Assembly: GCA_963716005.1 (NCBI GenBank)
Contig: OY970285.1
Coordinates: forward strand, 2,294,001-2,358,000
DNA length: 64,000 nt
Source: CAVRUF01 sp963716005
GTDB taxonomy: Bacteria > Actinomycetota > Thermoleophilia > Gaiellales > Gaiellaceae
Direction: 5' to 3'
Part shown: positions 1 through 8,674 of the stretch, one piece after another
How positions within the stretch are numbered: position 1 is the stretch's first letter
How the letters are laid out: every line of letters starts with the position of its first letter
The notes under the pieces: model-generated
The model's input: the letters and a program-made list of their open reading frames with translations, nothing else
What the model was told of the DNA's origin: nothing
The model's database searches: none
Made by a program: the position numbers and the translations under genes

Positions 1-192
1 GGCCTCGACGTCGGCGTCGTCACCGTGGCGCAGGACGTTTTCGAGGAGAACGCGCAGCGTGTACGGGAGCCGGTAGATGTCGAACGTCGACTGCAGCGCC
101 GGGAGGTGGAAGACCTCCGGTTCGCCGTCGGAGACGATGAGCGTCCCCCGAGCCTCGTCGCGCCACCTGGAACCGGCTCCGGCCTGCGTCAT
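1..192 (-). CDS. acnA: Aconitate hydratase, N-terminal fragment cut by window edge
   Basis: The 64 codons read on the minus strand from an ATG match the start of the AcnA/IRP-type aconitase family: a serine/aldose-like leader with the segment FDIYRLPYTLRVLLENVLRH at about residues 38-57, which is the conserved opening of these enzymes. Aconitase isomerises citrate to isocitrate in the TCA cycle using a [4Fe-4S] cluster; the cluster cysteines lie outside the window. A GGGAG Shine-Dalgarno sits about 5 nt before the ATG. The rest of the gene continues beyond base 1. The 132-bp gap to the next gene holds divergent promoters. Family assignment is from recognised sequence pattern only. Confidence 0.85.
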   Translation of the reverse strand, partial: MTQAGAGSRWRDEARGTLIVSDGEPEVFHLPALQSTFDIYRLPYTLRVLLENVLRHGDDADVEA

Positions 193-324
193 CTGTCTCC
201 CTTCGTCGTCGTCTCCTACCTCATTTGTACTTGCCGGGGCTCACCTCGTGTCGGACGCCACCGCTTAACGGTCCCTTAACCGGTCTCAACGGACGGTTCA
301 ACCCCCCGGGGCTATAACGAGTTC
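193..324. promoter_or_regulatory. Divergent intergenic region between acnA and htrA-like gene
   Basis: This 132-bp gap separates two diverging genes. On the plus strand TATAAC at 313-318 lies 6 nt before the GTG of the protease gene and has no Shine-Dalgarno between, which fits a leaderless -10 element. On the minus strand TACAAA lies about 40 nt before the aconitase ATG. Two similar CTTAAC(G/C)GGT-type segments occur at about 265-285; their role is unknown. Confidence 0.4.
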
Positions 325-1503
325 GTGCGCGTGAAACTCGTGCCCATCCTGGCGTTGTTCGGCGCCGGACTGGCCGGCGGGGCCCTCGCGATCACAGTGT
401 TTTCTTCCGTCTGGGGGGTAGGCGGCGGAACGACCACGGTGATCCGCGAGAGCGCCGCTGCCTCGTCCGCGCCCGCGGCCTTCGAGACACCCGGCGACGG
501 CCCGGGCGGCCTCACCGTGGGCTCGATCTACGACCGCGCCGCGCCGGCCGTCGTCCAGGTGACCTCGAGCGTCGTCACGCAGACCTTCTTCGGAGAGCAG
601 CGCGGCGAGGCGCTCGGCTCCGGCTTCGTGATCGACAAGGACGGCCACATCGTCACGAACTACCACGTGATCGCCGGCGCCGAAGAGGTCTACGTCAACT
701 TCTCCCACGAGGACCGGATCAAGGCGACGGTCGTCGGGACCGACCCGCAGACCGATCTCGCGCTCCTGAAGATCGACGCGCACCGGCGTGCGCTCTCACC
801 GAGCTCGCTGGGGAACTCCGCCGCCGTGAAGGTCGGCGACGAGGTAGTCGCGATCGGCAACCCGTTCGGGCTCGACCGCACGGTCACGGCGGGGATCGTG
901 AGCGCCGTGCAGCGCCAGATCACTTCGCCGACCAACTATCCGATCGACAAGATCATCCAGACCGACGCCGCCATCAACAAGGGCAACTCGGGCGGCCCGC
1001 TCCTGAACGCCGACGGCGAGGTGATCGGCGTCAACACGCAGATCGCCACCGGCGGCACGGGCGGCGAGGGCAACGTCGGCATCGGCTTCGCCATCCCGAT
1101 CAACACGGTCATGGCCGTCGTCGACGGCCTGATGAAGAACGGCCGCGTCGAGCACGCCTACCTCGGCGTCGAGATGCAGGACGTCACGGAGCAGATCGCG
1201 AACCTCGCGAACCTTCCGGAGTCGGGCGCGATCATCGCGCGCGTCGTTCCCGGAAGCCCCGCCGAGAAGGCCGGGCTCCTCGGCGGCGACCAGAACGTCG
1301 TCGTGGACGGCCAGTCCTACGTCCTCGGCGGCGACGTCGTCACCCTCGCGGACGGCCAGCCCGTCGCCTCCGCAGATGAATTGCGCTCGCTGGTCGGCTC
1401 GCTCGAGCCGGGCGACTCGCTCTCGCTCGAGGTCCGCCGCGGCGACGAGACGATGACCGTCACGGTCAAGCTCACCGCCCAGCCGACCACCGCGCAGCGC
1501 TAG
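325..1503 (+). CDS. HtrA/DegP-family serine protease with PDZ domain (S1C)
   Basis: A 392-aa membrane-anchored protease expected to degrade misfolded envelope proteins. Residues 5-27 form a hydrophobic signal anchor, followed by a Gly/Ala/Ser-rich linker, a trypsin-like domain (about 65-265) and one PDZ domain (about 280-385). The catalytic triad is complete: His114 in NYHVIAG, Asp144 in TDLALLKI and Ser222 in GNSGGPL. Size and order fit actinobacterial HtrA/PepD proteins with a single PDZ. The GTG at 325 is chosen because TATAAC lies 6 nt upstream, so the mRNA is probably leaderless. It appears to be a single-gene unit; an AGAGGAGCTCCTCT palindrome follows directly at the stop. Confidence 0.92.
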   Translation: MRVKLVPILALFGAGLAGGALAITVFSSVWGVGGGTTTVIRESAAASSAPAAFETPGDGPGGLTVGSIYDRAAPAVVQVTSSVVTQTFFGEQRGEALGSGFVIDKDGHIVTNYHVIAGAEEVYVNFSHEDRIKATVVGTDPQTDLALLKIDAHRRALSPSSLGNSAAVKVGDEVVAIGNPFGLDRTVTAGIVSAVQRQITSPTNYPIDKIIQTDAAINKGNSGGPLLNADGEVIGVNTQIATGGTGGEGNVGIGFAIPINTVMAVVDGLMKNGRVEHAYLGVEMQDVTEQIANLANLPESGAIIARVVPGSPAEKAGLLGGDQNVVVDGQSYVLGGDVVTLADGQPVASADELRSLVGSLEPGDSLSLEVRRGDETMTVTVKLTAQPTTAQR

Positions 1504-1534
1504 AGGAGCTCCTCTCCCCGTCATCTCGGGGGAG
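1502..1534 (+). terminator. Possible hairpins after htrA-like gene
   Basis: A perfect 14-nt palindrome (1502-1515) overlaps the stop codon and is followed by a second imperfect stem of CTCCCCG against CGGGGGAG (1514-1534). There is no T-tract, so intrinsic termination is uncertain. Confidence 0.25.
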
Positions 1535-1555
1535 CTGTTGCGTAACACTGCGGCC

Positions 1556-2584
1556 GTGATTCCGCACGCGTTCGGAGCGCGCAAGCCGTTGACGCTCGGC
1601 GTCGAGGAGGAGCTCTTCGTCGTCGATCCCGGCTCGCTTCGCCTCGCGGCGGCGCCGGACGAGCTCTTCGACGGCACGCGGCTCAAGTCCGAGCTCCACC
1701 GCGCGGTCGTTGAGCTGAACACCGGCATCTGCTCGACTCCTGAGGAGGTCGCCGTCGAGCTCGCGGAGCTGCGGGTGGAGGCTCAGGCGCGTGCTGCTTC
1801 GGCCGGCCTTGCCGTTGCGGCCACCTCGACCTGGCCGACCGCGCTCGTGGCCGAGCAGGAGATCACGCCCGAGCCCGGCTACCTCGCCTTCGCGGACTAC
1901 GCGGGCTCAACGGCGCAGCGGCAGGTGTGCTCGGGGCTCCATGTCCATGTCGGGGTCGAGAGCCCCGAGGCGTGCATGGTCGCGCTCGAGTTCGTCCTCC
2001 CGTGGCTCCCGGCCCTTCTGGCCGTCTCCGCGAACTCGCCCTGGTTCGAGGGGCGTGAGACCGGTCTCGCGTCGACTCGCGCCGAGCTGCTCACGCTTCT
2101 CCCCCGCGCGGGCGGGCCGCCGGTGTTCGCGTCGTACTCGGACTGGGAGGCGTTCGTCGAGCGGCTCGTCGATCTCGGTCTCGCCGACTCGTTCCGGCGC
2201 CTCTGGTGGGACGTGCGTCCTCATCCCGGCTTCGGGACGCTCGAGGTCCGCATGCCGGACCAGCCTCGCGAGCCCGAGACGTCGGCTGCGTTCGCCGCAC
2301 TTCTCCAGGCCATGGTCGCGGCCGCGGAGCCGGGCCCGCCGGCCGACCGCGGCGTGTACGCGCAGAACCGCTGGGCCGCGCTGCGCTTCGGGCCCGAGGC
2401 GCTCTTCGTCCATCCGCACGCGGAAAAGCTCATCGGAGCGCGCGAGCTCGTCGCCGAGCTCGGCTCGCGCTTCGGCGTGGATGTCTCCGGACTCGTCGTG
2501 CTCGACCAGGCGGCGGAGCAGCTCGAGCTCGGCCGCCGCGACGGCCTTCAGGCCCTGTGCCAGCGGCTAGCATCGAAGCCGTGA
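1556..2584 (+). CDS. Carboxylate-amine ligase, GCS2/YbdK type
   Basis: A 342-aa member of the glutamate-cysteine ligase 2 family, which makes ATP-dependent amide bonds between glutamate and an amine such as cysteine. The N-terminal GVEEELFVVDP motif near residue 15 and the later LHVHVGV segment (metal/substrate site) are characteristic. Length fits the family (about 350-380 aa, slightly short). I chose GTG at 1556 because TAACAC lies 7 nt upstream, matching the leaderless pattern seen elsewhere here; a TTG at 1538 behind GGGGGAG is the alternative. The stop overlaps the next start as GTGA, so the HMA protein is translationally coupled. The true substrate is unknown; thiol biosynthesis is only a possibility. 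Confidence 0.83.
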   Translation: MIPHAFGARKPLTLGVEEELFVVDPGSLRLAAAPDELFDGTRLKSELHRAVVELNTGICSTPEEVAVELAELRVEAQARAASAGLAVAATSTWPTALVAEQEITPEPGYLAFADYAGSTAQRQVCSGLHVHVGVESPEACMVALEFVLPWLPALLAVSANSPWFEGRETGLASTRAELLTLLPRAGGPPVFASYSDWEAFVERLVDLGLADSFRRLWWDVRPHPGFGTLEVRMPDQPREPETSAAFAALLQAMVAAAEPGPPADRGVYAQNRWAALRFGPEALFVHPHAEKLIGARELVAELGSRFGVDVSGLVVLDQAAEQLELGRRDGLQALCQRLASKP

Positions 2585-2796
2585 CGCTCCAGTCCGAGAC
2601 GCTCCAGGTGAACGGCATCCGCTGCGAGCGGTGCGTCATGCGACTCGGCGCCGCGCTCGAGGGAATGGACGGCCTCGAGGCCGCGAACGCCAACCTGATG
2701 GGCGTCGTCACGCTCCAGTGGGACGAGGATCGCGTCACCCGCGAGGAGATCGTGTCCCGCATGAACGGGGCCGGCTTCCACGTCCTTGCGGAATAG
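2581..2796 (+). CDS. Small heavy-metal-associated (HMA) domain protein
   Basis: A 71-aa single-domain protein with the ferredoxin-like HMA pattern: GIRCERCVMRLGAAL gives the CxxC metal site (Cys14 and Cys17), then a short beta-alpha-beta fold ending in VSRMNGAGFHVL. Such proteins carry Cu(I) or similar thiophilic ions, or are non-metal relatives. The usual GMxCxxC start is altered to GIRCERC. The GTG start overlaps the stop of the ligase gene (GTGA), so both are made from one transcript; the functional link is unknown. Confidence 0.75.
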   Translation: MTLQSETLQVNGIRCERCVMRLGAALEGMDGLEAANANLMGVVTLQWDEDRVTREEIVSRMNGAGFHVLAE

Positions 2797-2837
2797 CTGG
2801 ACCCGTCGAGCCGTTCGTTGCTAGTGTCGGCCGCCGT

Positions 2838-3419
2838 ATGAGCGAGGCTCAGGAGGCGGAGGCGAGGAAGATCGCAGCGGATGCTCGCGATCGCGTGCGG
2901 TTCGAGGAAGAAGCGCTCGAGCTGGCCGATCAGGTCTATCGAGTGGCCAGGCGACTCGTATCCACGAAGGAGGAGGCAGAGGACTTGGTGCAGGAGACGT
3001 ACGCGCGGGCGTTCCGCAGCTGGCGGTCCTTTACGCCGGGCACCAACCTCCGGGCCTGGATCTTCCGGATCCTCACGAACCTGAACATCGATCGCGGCCG
3101 TCGCATCCAGCGCACGCCCGACACGCAGCCGATGGAGGAGGGCGACTACTACCTCTACAACCGGCTCGCGGCGCAGGCGGGCGACGACGACGAGTCGCGG
3201 GTCGTCGAGCGGCTCTCCCAGGATTCGATCGTCGACGCCCTCGCCGCCGTGCCGCACAATTACCGCGATGCCGTGGTGTTGGTGGACATCGGCGACTTCA
3301 GCTACGCGGACGCGGCCCAGATCCTCGACGTCCCGATCGGAACCGTCATGTCCCGCCTGCATCGTGGACGGCGCATACTGAAGCAAGAGTTGGCAACGAC
3401 CGCAGCGGAGGAGAACTGA
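2838..3419 (+). CDS. sigR: ECF RNA polymerase sigma factor, SigR-like
   Basis: A 193-aa extracytoplasmic-function sigma factor. Region 2 covers about residues 25-92, with the conserved DLVQETYARAFRSW at 49-62 for core and -10 binding; region 4 covers about 128-180 with a helix-turn-helix around DAAQILDVPIGTVMSRLHR. The one-base gap to a zinc anti-sigma gene gives the classical actinobacterial sigR-rsrA arrangement, which controls thiol-oxidative stress in Streptomyces. SigR as the closest named relative is inferred from this pairing and from the sequence. The ATG at 2838 follows TAGTGT by 10 nt and has no clear Shine-Dalgarno. Confidence 0.88.
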   Translation: MSEAQEAEARKIAADARDRVRFEEEALELADQVYRVARRLVSTKEEAEDLVQETYARAFRSWRSFTPGTNLRAWIFRILTNLNIDRGRRIQRTPDTQPMEEGDYYLYNRLAAQAGDDDESRVVERLSQDSIVDALAAVPHNYRDAVVLVDIGDFSYADAAQILDVPIGTVMSRLHRGRRILKQELATTAAEEN

Positions 3420-3420
3420 G

Positions 3421-3651
3421 ATGGATCCCTGCGACAAGTGCGAGGAGATGCTCCAGCCGTTCCTCGACCGTGAGCTGACCGACGCCGAGGTGCACGAGGC
3501 CGAGGCGCATCTCAACTCGTGCAGCTACTGCCGCAAGCGCTACACCTTCGAGGAGTCGCTGCGGCGCTACGTGCGAAATGCCTGGGACGAGAGCATGCCA
3601 CCCGAGCTGAAGGCGAAGCTCTCGGCCCTTCGGACTCCGCTCGCGGACTAG
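3421..3651 (+). CDS. rsrA: Zinc-containing anti-sigma factor, RsrA-like
   Basis: A 76-aa ZAS-family anti-sigma factor expected to hold the upstream sigma factor inactive until its zinc-site thiols are oxidised. The signature is visible: Cys4 and Cys7 near the N-terminus, then His30-x3-Cys34-x2-Cys37. A GAGGAGAA Shine-Dalgarno lies inside the end of sigR, and one base separates the two genes, so they are co-transcribed. Its TAG shares the tetranucleotide CTAG with the stop of the converging downstream gene. Confidence 0.87.
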   Translation: MDPCDKCEEMLQPFLDRELTDAEVHEAEAHLNSCSYCRKRYTFEESLRRYVRNAWDESMPPELKAKLSALRTPLAD

Positions 3652-4382
3652 CCTGCGGCCTGGTCGGACCCGACGATCACGAGCAGGCGGTTCGGATCCT
3701 TGCCGCTCGGGAGCTCGGTGATCTCGAGGCCCAGCTCGTCGGCGAGGCGCTGCGCGATGGCTTCGCTCCCCGGTGCGTAGTAGACCCGCGTCTGCACGTA
3801 GTCGAGGCGCGGGGCGTTGCCGACCGTGCCCATGCGGTAGGCGAGCGGGCCGCCGATCTCGTTCGAGAGGCTCGTGGCGGCGCCGGGAGTGGCCGTGCCG
3901 TTGAGGACGTCCACGCGGATCTCCCACGGCGGCGGCAGCTTCGTCTGCGCCTCGGCGGGAGTTGACGGCGCAGCAGCCGGTGTTGCCGCCTCGCGCACCT
4001 GCGGGATGACGAAAAGCCAGCCGGCGAGCGCAGCCATCGCGACCAGGGCCGTGATCGCGGCGATGCGCCGGTACGACCAGGAGCCTCGGCCGCCGCGCAA
4101 CCCTGCCATCTTGCGCGCCTCGCGCTCCGAGATTCCGAGCGCGGTCGCATAGACGAGTGTCGCCGCGAGCGCGTCCGAGACCGAGGGGAAGCGGTAGATC
4201 CGCCCCTCCTCGAGCGAGCGCACCTCGTCGGCGGCGAGGCCCGCCCGTGCGGCGGCTTCCTCAACCGTCAGGCGACGGCGTGCCCGCGCCGCGCTGAGCG
4301 GCGAAGGCTCGAGCGCCGGAGGCGCGACGGCCTGTAGGACAGACGCCTTGGGCTTCCGGATTTCTGCGGCAGTACTTTCCAC
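3648..4382 (-). CDS. RodZ-like HTH, one TM segment and LytR_C domain protein
   Basis: A 244-aa single-pass membrane protein. Residues about 31-92 form a RodZ/HTH_25-type helix-turn-helix in the cytoplasm (RRLTVEEAAARAGLAADEV), residues 107-128 a transmembrane helix, then an Ala/Pro linker and a C-terminal LytR_C domain (about 152-240, beginning WEIRVDVLNGT) outside. LytR_C domains are usually found in cell-wall-associated proteins, so a role in envelope assembly is likely. The GTG start follows GGAGG by a few bases. The combination of a DNA-binding-like cytoplasmic domain with an extracellular LytR_C domain recurs in actinobacteria; the exact function is not known to me. Confidence 0.75.
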   Translation of the reverse strand: MESTAAEIRKPKASVLQAVAPPALEPSPLSAARARRRLTVEEAAARAGLAADEVRSLEEGRIYRFPSVSDALAATLVYATALGISEREARKMAGLRGGRGSWSYRRIAAITALVAMAALAGWLFVIPQVREAATPAAAPSTPAEAQTKLPPPWEIRVDVLNGTATPGAATSLSNEIGGPLAYRMGTVGNAPRLDYVQTRVYYAPGSEAIAQRLADELGLEITELPSGKDPNRLLVIVGSDQAAG

Positions 4383-4416
4383 CCTGCCTCCTCATCGGCA
4401 GCTTAGCGCGCGGGTT

Positions 4417-5575
4417 TTAGCCGTCGGCGGTGACGGTTTCGATCTGCGCGAGATGGATGAGCCGGAAGGTCGCCCGGCGCAGGCGCAGCCGCTCGGCCTC
4501 GTCCTCCGGCTCGAACGCGTACGGCCACAGGTCGCGGGCGCAGGCGACGAGCTCGACGATGCGGTCGCGCTCGTCCGCGAAGCCGTCTCGCTCGCGGCAC
4601 GCGTTCATGGCCAGGCCGAGCACGCCGATCTTGTCCTCCTGACTCGTCCACAGGAGCGTGGTCGCCATCGTCAGGTAGCCCATGATCCGCGTGAACGTGA
4701 CCGGCTGCTCGAACATCCGGCGCTCGCTGGGATCGGAGAACTCGGGGAGAGGCTCGCCGTCGGCGATCTTCGCTGCGGTGCCGCCGAGCATCCCCCGCAT
4801 CTGCTCGTCCGTGAGGCCGGCGGCGCGGGCGGTCTTCAGCGCGATCATGAGCGCGGTCGGCTGCTGGCCGTACGGGAAGTCGGAGGCGAAGAGCGCCTGC
4901 TCGGGAGAGAAGCGCCGGTACACGTCGAGCAGGTCGACCGGGCTCCAGACGGACGTGTCGTAGAAGACGCCCGGGTGCCCCGCGAACGTGTGCGAGAGCG
5001 CGCCGAGGTCGGCGATGCCGCCGTGGGCGATGATCAGCTGCGTTTCCGGGGTTGCCGTTGACGAGGCGCTCGAGCTCATCGGCGATCGGCGGCAGGCCGC
5101 GGCCTCCGTGGATCAGGATCGGCACGCGGCGCTCTGCCGCGAGGGCGAAGACCCCGTCCAGACGCTCGTCGTTCAGGTGGAACGCCTGCGCGCGGGGATG
5201 GAGCTTGATGCCGCGCGCGCCGAGGTCGAGACAGCGGGTCGCCTCGGCAACCGGCTCGGCGGAGAGGTCGAGGCGGACGAACGGGATGAGGACGCCGTTC
5301 GACGCCTCTGCGGCCGCGAGCGTGCGGTCGTTCGCCGCGCGGAAGGCGGGCTCGCGGTCGGGCTCGTCCAGGCAGAAGGCGAAGCCGCGCTTGATGTTCG
5401 CGCGCGAGAAGTTCTCGAGCAGCACGTCGAGCGGGCCGACCATCCCGTCGATGTCGGTGCCGACGTGGACGTGGGCGTCGAAGAGCTCGGCCCCGTCCGG
5501 AGTCAGGCGTGCGGCCTCGGCCTCGTAGAGCTCGACGAGGCGCTCGGACCGTTCCCACACGTCCGCGAAGGACAC
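4417..5575 (-). CDS. Amidohydrolase family protein (TIM barrel), frameshifted
   Basis: The reading frame from 5575 gives the N-terminal half of an amidohydrolase-2-type metal-dependent hydrolase: DAHVHVG near residue 33 is the HxH metal motif, and GIKLHPRAQAF lies near residue 138. At about 5050 the frame breaks within an AACCCCGG run; removing one C restores a continuous product ending at 4417, with IIAHGG and the FASDFPYG aspartate motif in the second half. The restored length is about 386 aa, normal for the family. Substrate unknown. Start GTG has TAGCTT 8 nt upstream. The break is probably a sequence error. Confidence 0.78.
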
Positions 5576-5589
5576 GGTCTCGAAAGCTA

Positions 5590-7098
5590 CTAGAGGACCA
5601 GCGCCTGGTACGCGAAGCGGAGCGGATCGCCGTGCGCGACGCCGCCGCAGGACATCGTCGTTTCCTTCCAGCAGTCGAGCCTCGTGTCGGCGTTCGTCAG
5701 GACGAGCTCGACGCGGCGCACCTCGCTGTCCCGGAATGGGACCGTCACCCGAGCGCGGCCGTGGGAGTCGAACTGGATTCGTCGCCTCGTGATCGCCCCG
5801 GACTCCCGCCGGACGATGACGGTCGCCGCGGCGATCGCCCGCGACGAGACGGCGAGGTCGATCCGCAGCTTCGTCCCGTTCCCCGCCGGCCGGAACGCGG
5901 CCGTGCGGTTGGCGAGACGCTTCACGGAGACCGTGCGCGGCCCGACGCTCGACCGGACCGCGACCGCGGAGACCGGGTGCGCCGGATACGTGCCGCCTTC
6001 CTCGTACGAGCTGCCGGGCGTCACGTTCGCCGCGCCGAAGCCTGCGAATACGTCACGGAAGGAGCGGCCGCGGGCGGCGAGGGCGCCACGTGTGGCCGCC
6101 AGTGAAAAGGTGTTCGCCGACTCGGTCTCGGCCGCGCGGTTCCAGACGGTCTTCACGAACCCCGGGCCGAACCGCTCCGAGAGGTAGCGCCAGAAGATCC
6201 ACGCCCCGTACTCGTAGCCGTCCCGGCCGAGGTCGACCGGCGTGCCCGGCGAGACGATCGGGCTGTGCTTGCGCGCGTAGCGGAGGTTGTCGTTCACGCC
6301 GTCGAAGACCTCGTCCTCGATCCAGGCGGCCGTGCCCTCCATGAGCCAGAGATCCTCGAACCAGTCGTAGCCGAACTGCACCGCGTGGAAGAACTCGTGC
6401 GCGGCGGTCGCCTTCAGCGCCGGCAGCGGGTCGATGCCGAAGGCCCGGTTCGTGTAGTCCTCGTCGATCACGCAGAACGCGGACACGCGGAAGGTCGCCC
6501 AGGAGGCCGGGTCGTCGCTCGTGCACCAGCCGAAGAGCGCGTCGGCGCCCACGTCGGCCAGGTAGATGTCGAGCCGTCCGTCGCCGCCGTTCTCGTACGA
6601 CTCGAGGTCGGAGAGCGGCGCGTGGTAGCCGAGCTCGCCGATCTCCGTCGCCCAGGTCTGAGCGAACACGGCGAGCGTCGTCTCGACCCAGTCCGGCGCG
6701 CCCGAGCTGTTGCCGTCGGCGAGGCGGGGGGCATCGGGACCGTCCTCGACCCAGTGGACGCAGATGTGCGCGTCGCAGAGCCGCTCCGAGTAGCCGGAAC
6801 CCCAGCCGGGCGCCTCGGGGTCGTAGTCCTCCGTCGGCCGTCCGAGCAGCCGCCCGGCCTCGGCGCGCCCGGCGACGGTCAGACGGGGCAGTGCGGCGCG
6901 CAGGTCGCGCAGGACGAGCGTCGCCGCGTGCGGATCGGCGGCGGTTCCGCTTCCGCGCGCGTGGACCTCGGAGCCGGAGAAGAGCGCGCGGGCGCGATCG
7001 AGCGCCGGATGGGCCGCGAAGGCCGCAGGGCAGACGAGGAAGGCGGCAGCGACGACGAGTAGCGTCGCGGCCGCTCTCGGAAAGAGCGAGGCGCGCAC
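5590..7098 (-). CDS. Secreted zinc metalloprotease, MXAN_6640-like
   Basis: A secreted protein of about 502 aa with a classical signal peptide (first ~28 residues, ending PAAFA). A zincin motif HEFFHAVQFGYDWFED is followed by LMEGTAAWIEDEV, where the Glu-x-x-Ala-x-Trp-x-Glu pattern supplies the downstream ligand, as in the MXAN_6640 group of putative metalloproteases. The remaining C-terminal third is beta-rich and may bind substrate or the wall. I chose the GTG at 7098 because it starts the signal peptide cleanly; an in-frame GTG at 7146 would add 16 residues. No frameshift is seen. Target proteins unknown. Confidence 0.75.
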   Translation of the reverse strand: MRASLFPRAAATLLVVAAAFLVCPAAFAAHPALDRARALFSGSEVHARGSGTAADPHAATLVLRDLRAALPRLTVAGRAEAGRLLGRPTEDYDPEAPGWGSGYSERLCDAHICVHWVEDGPDAPRLADGNSSGAPDWVETTLAVFAQTWATEIGELGYHAPLSDLESYENGGDGRLDIYLADVGADALFGWCTSDDPASWATFRVSAFCVIDEDYTNRAFGIDPLPALKATAAHEFFHAVQFGYDWFEDLWLMEGTAAWIEDEVFDGVNDNLRYARKHSPIVSPGTPVDLGRDGYEYGAWIFWRYLSERFGPGFVKTVWNRAAETESANTFSLAATRGALAARGRSFRDVFAGFGAANVTPGSSYEEGGTYPAHPVSAVAVRSSVGPRTVSVKRLANRTAAFRPAGNGTKLRIDLAVSSRAIAAATVIVRRESGAITRRRIQFDSHGRARVTVPFRDSEVRRVELVLTNADTRLDCWKETTMSCGGVAHGDPLRFAYQALVL

Positions 7099-7178
7099 GG
7101 TGAACCATTCGCATCGGCCGGCGGCGCCGGATGGCACACCCCTCACGAGGGTGGATCGGCCGCCGTTAGGATCGGCGC

Positions 7179-8279
7179 ATGTCCGACGTCGTCATGTACG
7201 CCGACACCGTCCGCTCGCCGGAGCTTCGGCACGAGGTGCCGCTGCTCGTCTCCGACCCGTTCGTCTACGTCGAGCGCAACGGCTCGCGCACGATCTTCGT
7301 CGGCTCGCTCGAGATTCCGCTGCTCGAGGCGATCGACGGGCTCGAATGCTTCCCCTTCGAGGCCCTCGGCGTCGACGAGATGATCGCCGCAGGGCTTGGC
7401 CGCCGCGAGCGCGATCCCGAGTACGTGCTGCGCGCCTGCCGGAAGCTGGGCGTCACCAGCGCGGCCGTTCCCTGGGGCTTCCCGCTCTACATCGCCGACC
7501 ATTTGCGCGCGAACGGCATCGAGATCGAGGTCGACGGCCATCGTTTCGACCATCGCCGCCGCGCAAAGAACGCGTCCGAGCTGGCCGGGATCAAGCGCGC
7601 GCTCCACGCGACCGAGCTGGCCTTCGCGAAGGCCAAGGAGATGCTCGCCGTCGGCCCCCAGACGTGCGAGGGCCTGAAGGCGGCGATCAACCTCGTCTTC
7701 GCCGAGCAGGGGATGGCCGTTCCGGATCCGCCGATCGTCTCGCACGGCCCGCAGACGACCGTCGGCCACGAGCCGGGCCACGGCCCGATCGCCCCCGGCG
7801 AGCCCGTCGTGCTCGACCTCTTCCCCCAGGATCCCGAGTCGGGCTGCTTCTCCGACATGACGCGGACGTTCTGCGTCGGCGAGGCGCCCGAGGAGCTCGT
7901 CCGCTACCACGCGGTCTGCGAGGAGGCGATCGCGCTCGTCCTCGCGGCGATCCGCCCCGGCGTGACCGGCGCCGAGCTCCACCGGATCTCCTGCGAGCCG
8001 TTCCACGAGGCCGGCATCAAGACGCAGCTCTCGAAGTCTCAGGACGAGGTGCTCGAGGAGGGCTACTTCCACTCGCTCGGCCACGGGGTCGGGCTCGAGC
8101 TCCACGAGGAGCCGGGCCTCGGGCGAAACGGGACCGAGCTCGTGGCGGGGGACGTGATCGCGATCGAGCCCGGCGCCTACCGGCTCGGCTTCGGCGGCTG
8201 CCGGATCGAGGATTGCGTCCTCGTGACCGAGGACGGGTGCGAGGTGCTCTCGAGCTTCCCGCACGACCTCGTCGTCTAG
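7179..8279 (+). CDS. M24-family Xaa-Pro aminopeptidase-like metallopeptidase
   Basis: A 366-aa cytosolic pita-bread-fold peptidase. An N-terminal creatinase-like domain (about 1-130) precedes the catalytic domain. The five metal ligands are recognisable: Asp213 (VLDLFP), Asp226 (SDMTRTF), His302 (HSLGHGVG), Glu310/311 (HEEPGL) and Glu344 (RIEDCV), so a dimetal aminopeptidase acting on X-Pro peptides is likely. Length fits prolidase-like enzymes. The ATG has TAGGAT 6 nt upstream and no Shine-Dalgarno, so the message is probably leaderless. Confidence 0.88.
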   Translation: MSDVVMYADTVRSPELRHEVPLLVSDPFVYVERNGSRTIFVGSLEIPLLEAIDGLECFPFEALGVDEMIAAGLGRRERDPEYVLRACRKLGVTSAAVPWGFPLYIADHLRANGIEIEVDGHRFDHRRRAKNASELAGIKRALHATELAFAKAKEMLAVGPQTCEGLKAAINLVFAEQGMAVPDPPIVSHGPQTTVGHEPGHGPIAPGEPVVLDLFPQDPESGCFSDMTRTFCVGEAPEELVRYHAVCEEAIALVLAAIRPGVTGAELHRISCEPFHEAGIKTQLSKSQDEVLEEGYFHSLGHGVGLELHEEPGLGRNGTELVAGDVIAIEPGAYRLGFGGCRIEDCVLVTEDGCEVLSSFPHDLVV

Positions 8280-8314
8280 GGAACCTTTCGCCCGCCGCGA
8301 ACGTCCAAGCGGGC

Positions 8315-8665
8315 ATGAAGACTCTCGCGCTCGCTCTAACGTCTCTCGTTCTCGCCGCCGGCTGCGGCAGCGACGACGGCTCGGCTCTCGGCCCTCCCAG
8401 CGGCGATCCGCACTACTCCGGGGCGGTCGTCCAGGTCGACGGCGCGACGGTGCTCGTGCGGGCCGCGGGCGACGCGTGCGGGATCTGGGCGCGCACCGAC
8501 GACTCCGTCCGCGTGCTGACGGCCTCGGGCGACGGCTACGTCGCGGGCTCGCTGGACGACCTCGAGCCCGGCATGACCGTCGACGTCTGGATCCCCGGCC
8601 CGATCGCCGAGTCGTGCCCGATGCAGGGCGCCGCCGAGGCCGTCGTCATCACGGCCCCGGCGTAA
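8315..8665 (+). CDS. Small lipoprotein of unknown function
   Basis: A 116-aa protein with a lipoprotein signal: hydrophobic residues 3-16 and a LAAGC lipobox at 14-18, so Cys18 would be lipidated and the protein held on the outer face of the membrane. The mature part is a short beta-rich domain (Tyr-Ser-Gly-Ala-Val-Val-Gln-Val at its start) with two further cysteines, and resembles OB-like DUF3221-type domains in layout. It follows the M24 peptidase by 35 bp. Function unknown. Confidence 0.65.
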   Translation: MKTLALALTSLVLAAGCGSDDGSALGPPSGDPHYSGAVVQVDGATVLVRAAGDACGIWARTDDSVRVLTASGDGYVAGSLDDLEPGMTVDVWIPGPIAESCPMQGAAEAVVITAPA

Positions 8666-8674
8666 CTCCCTGCG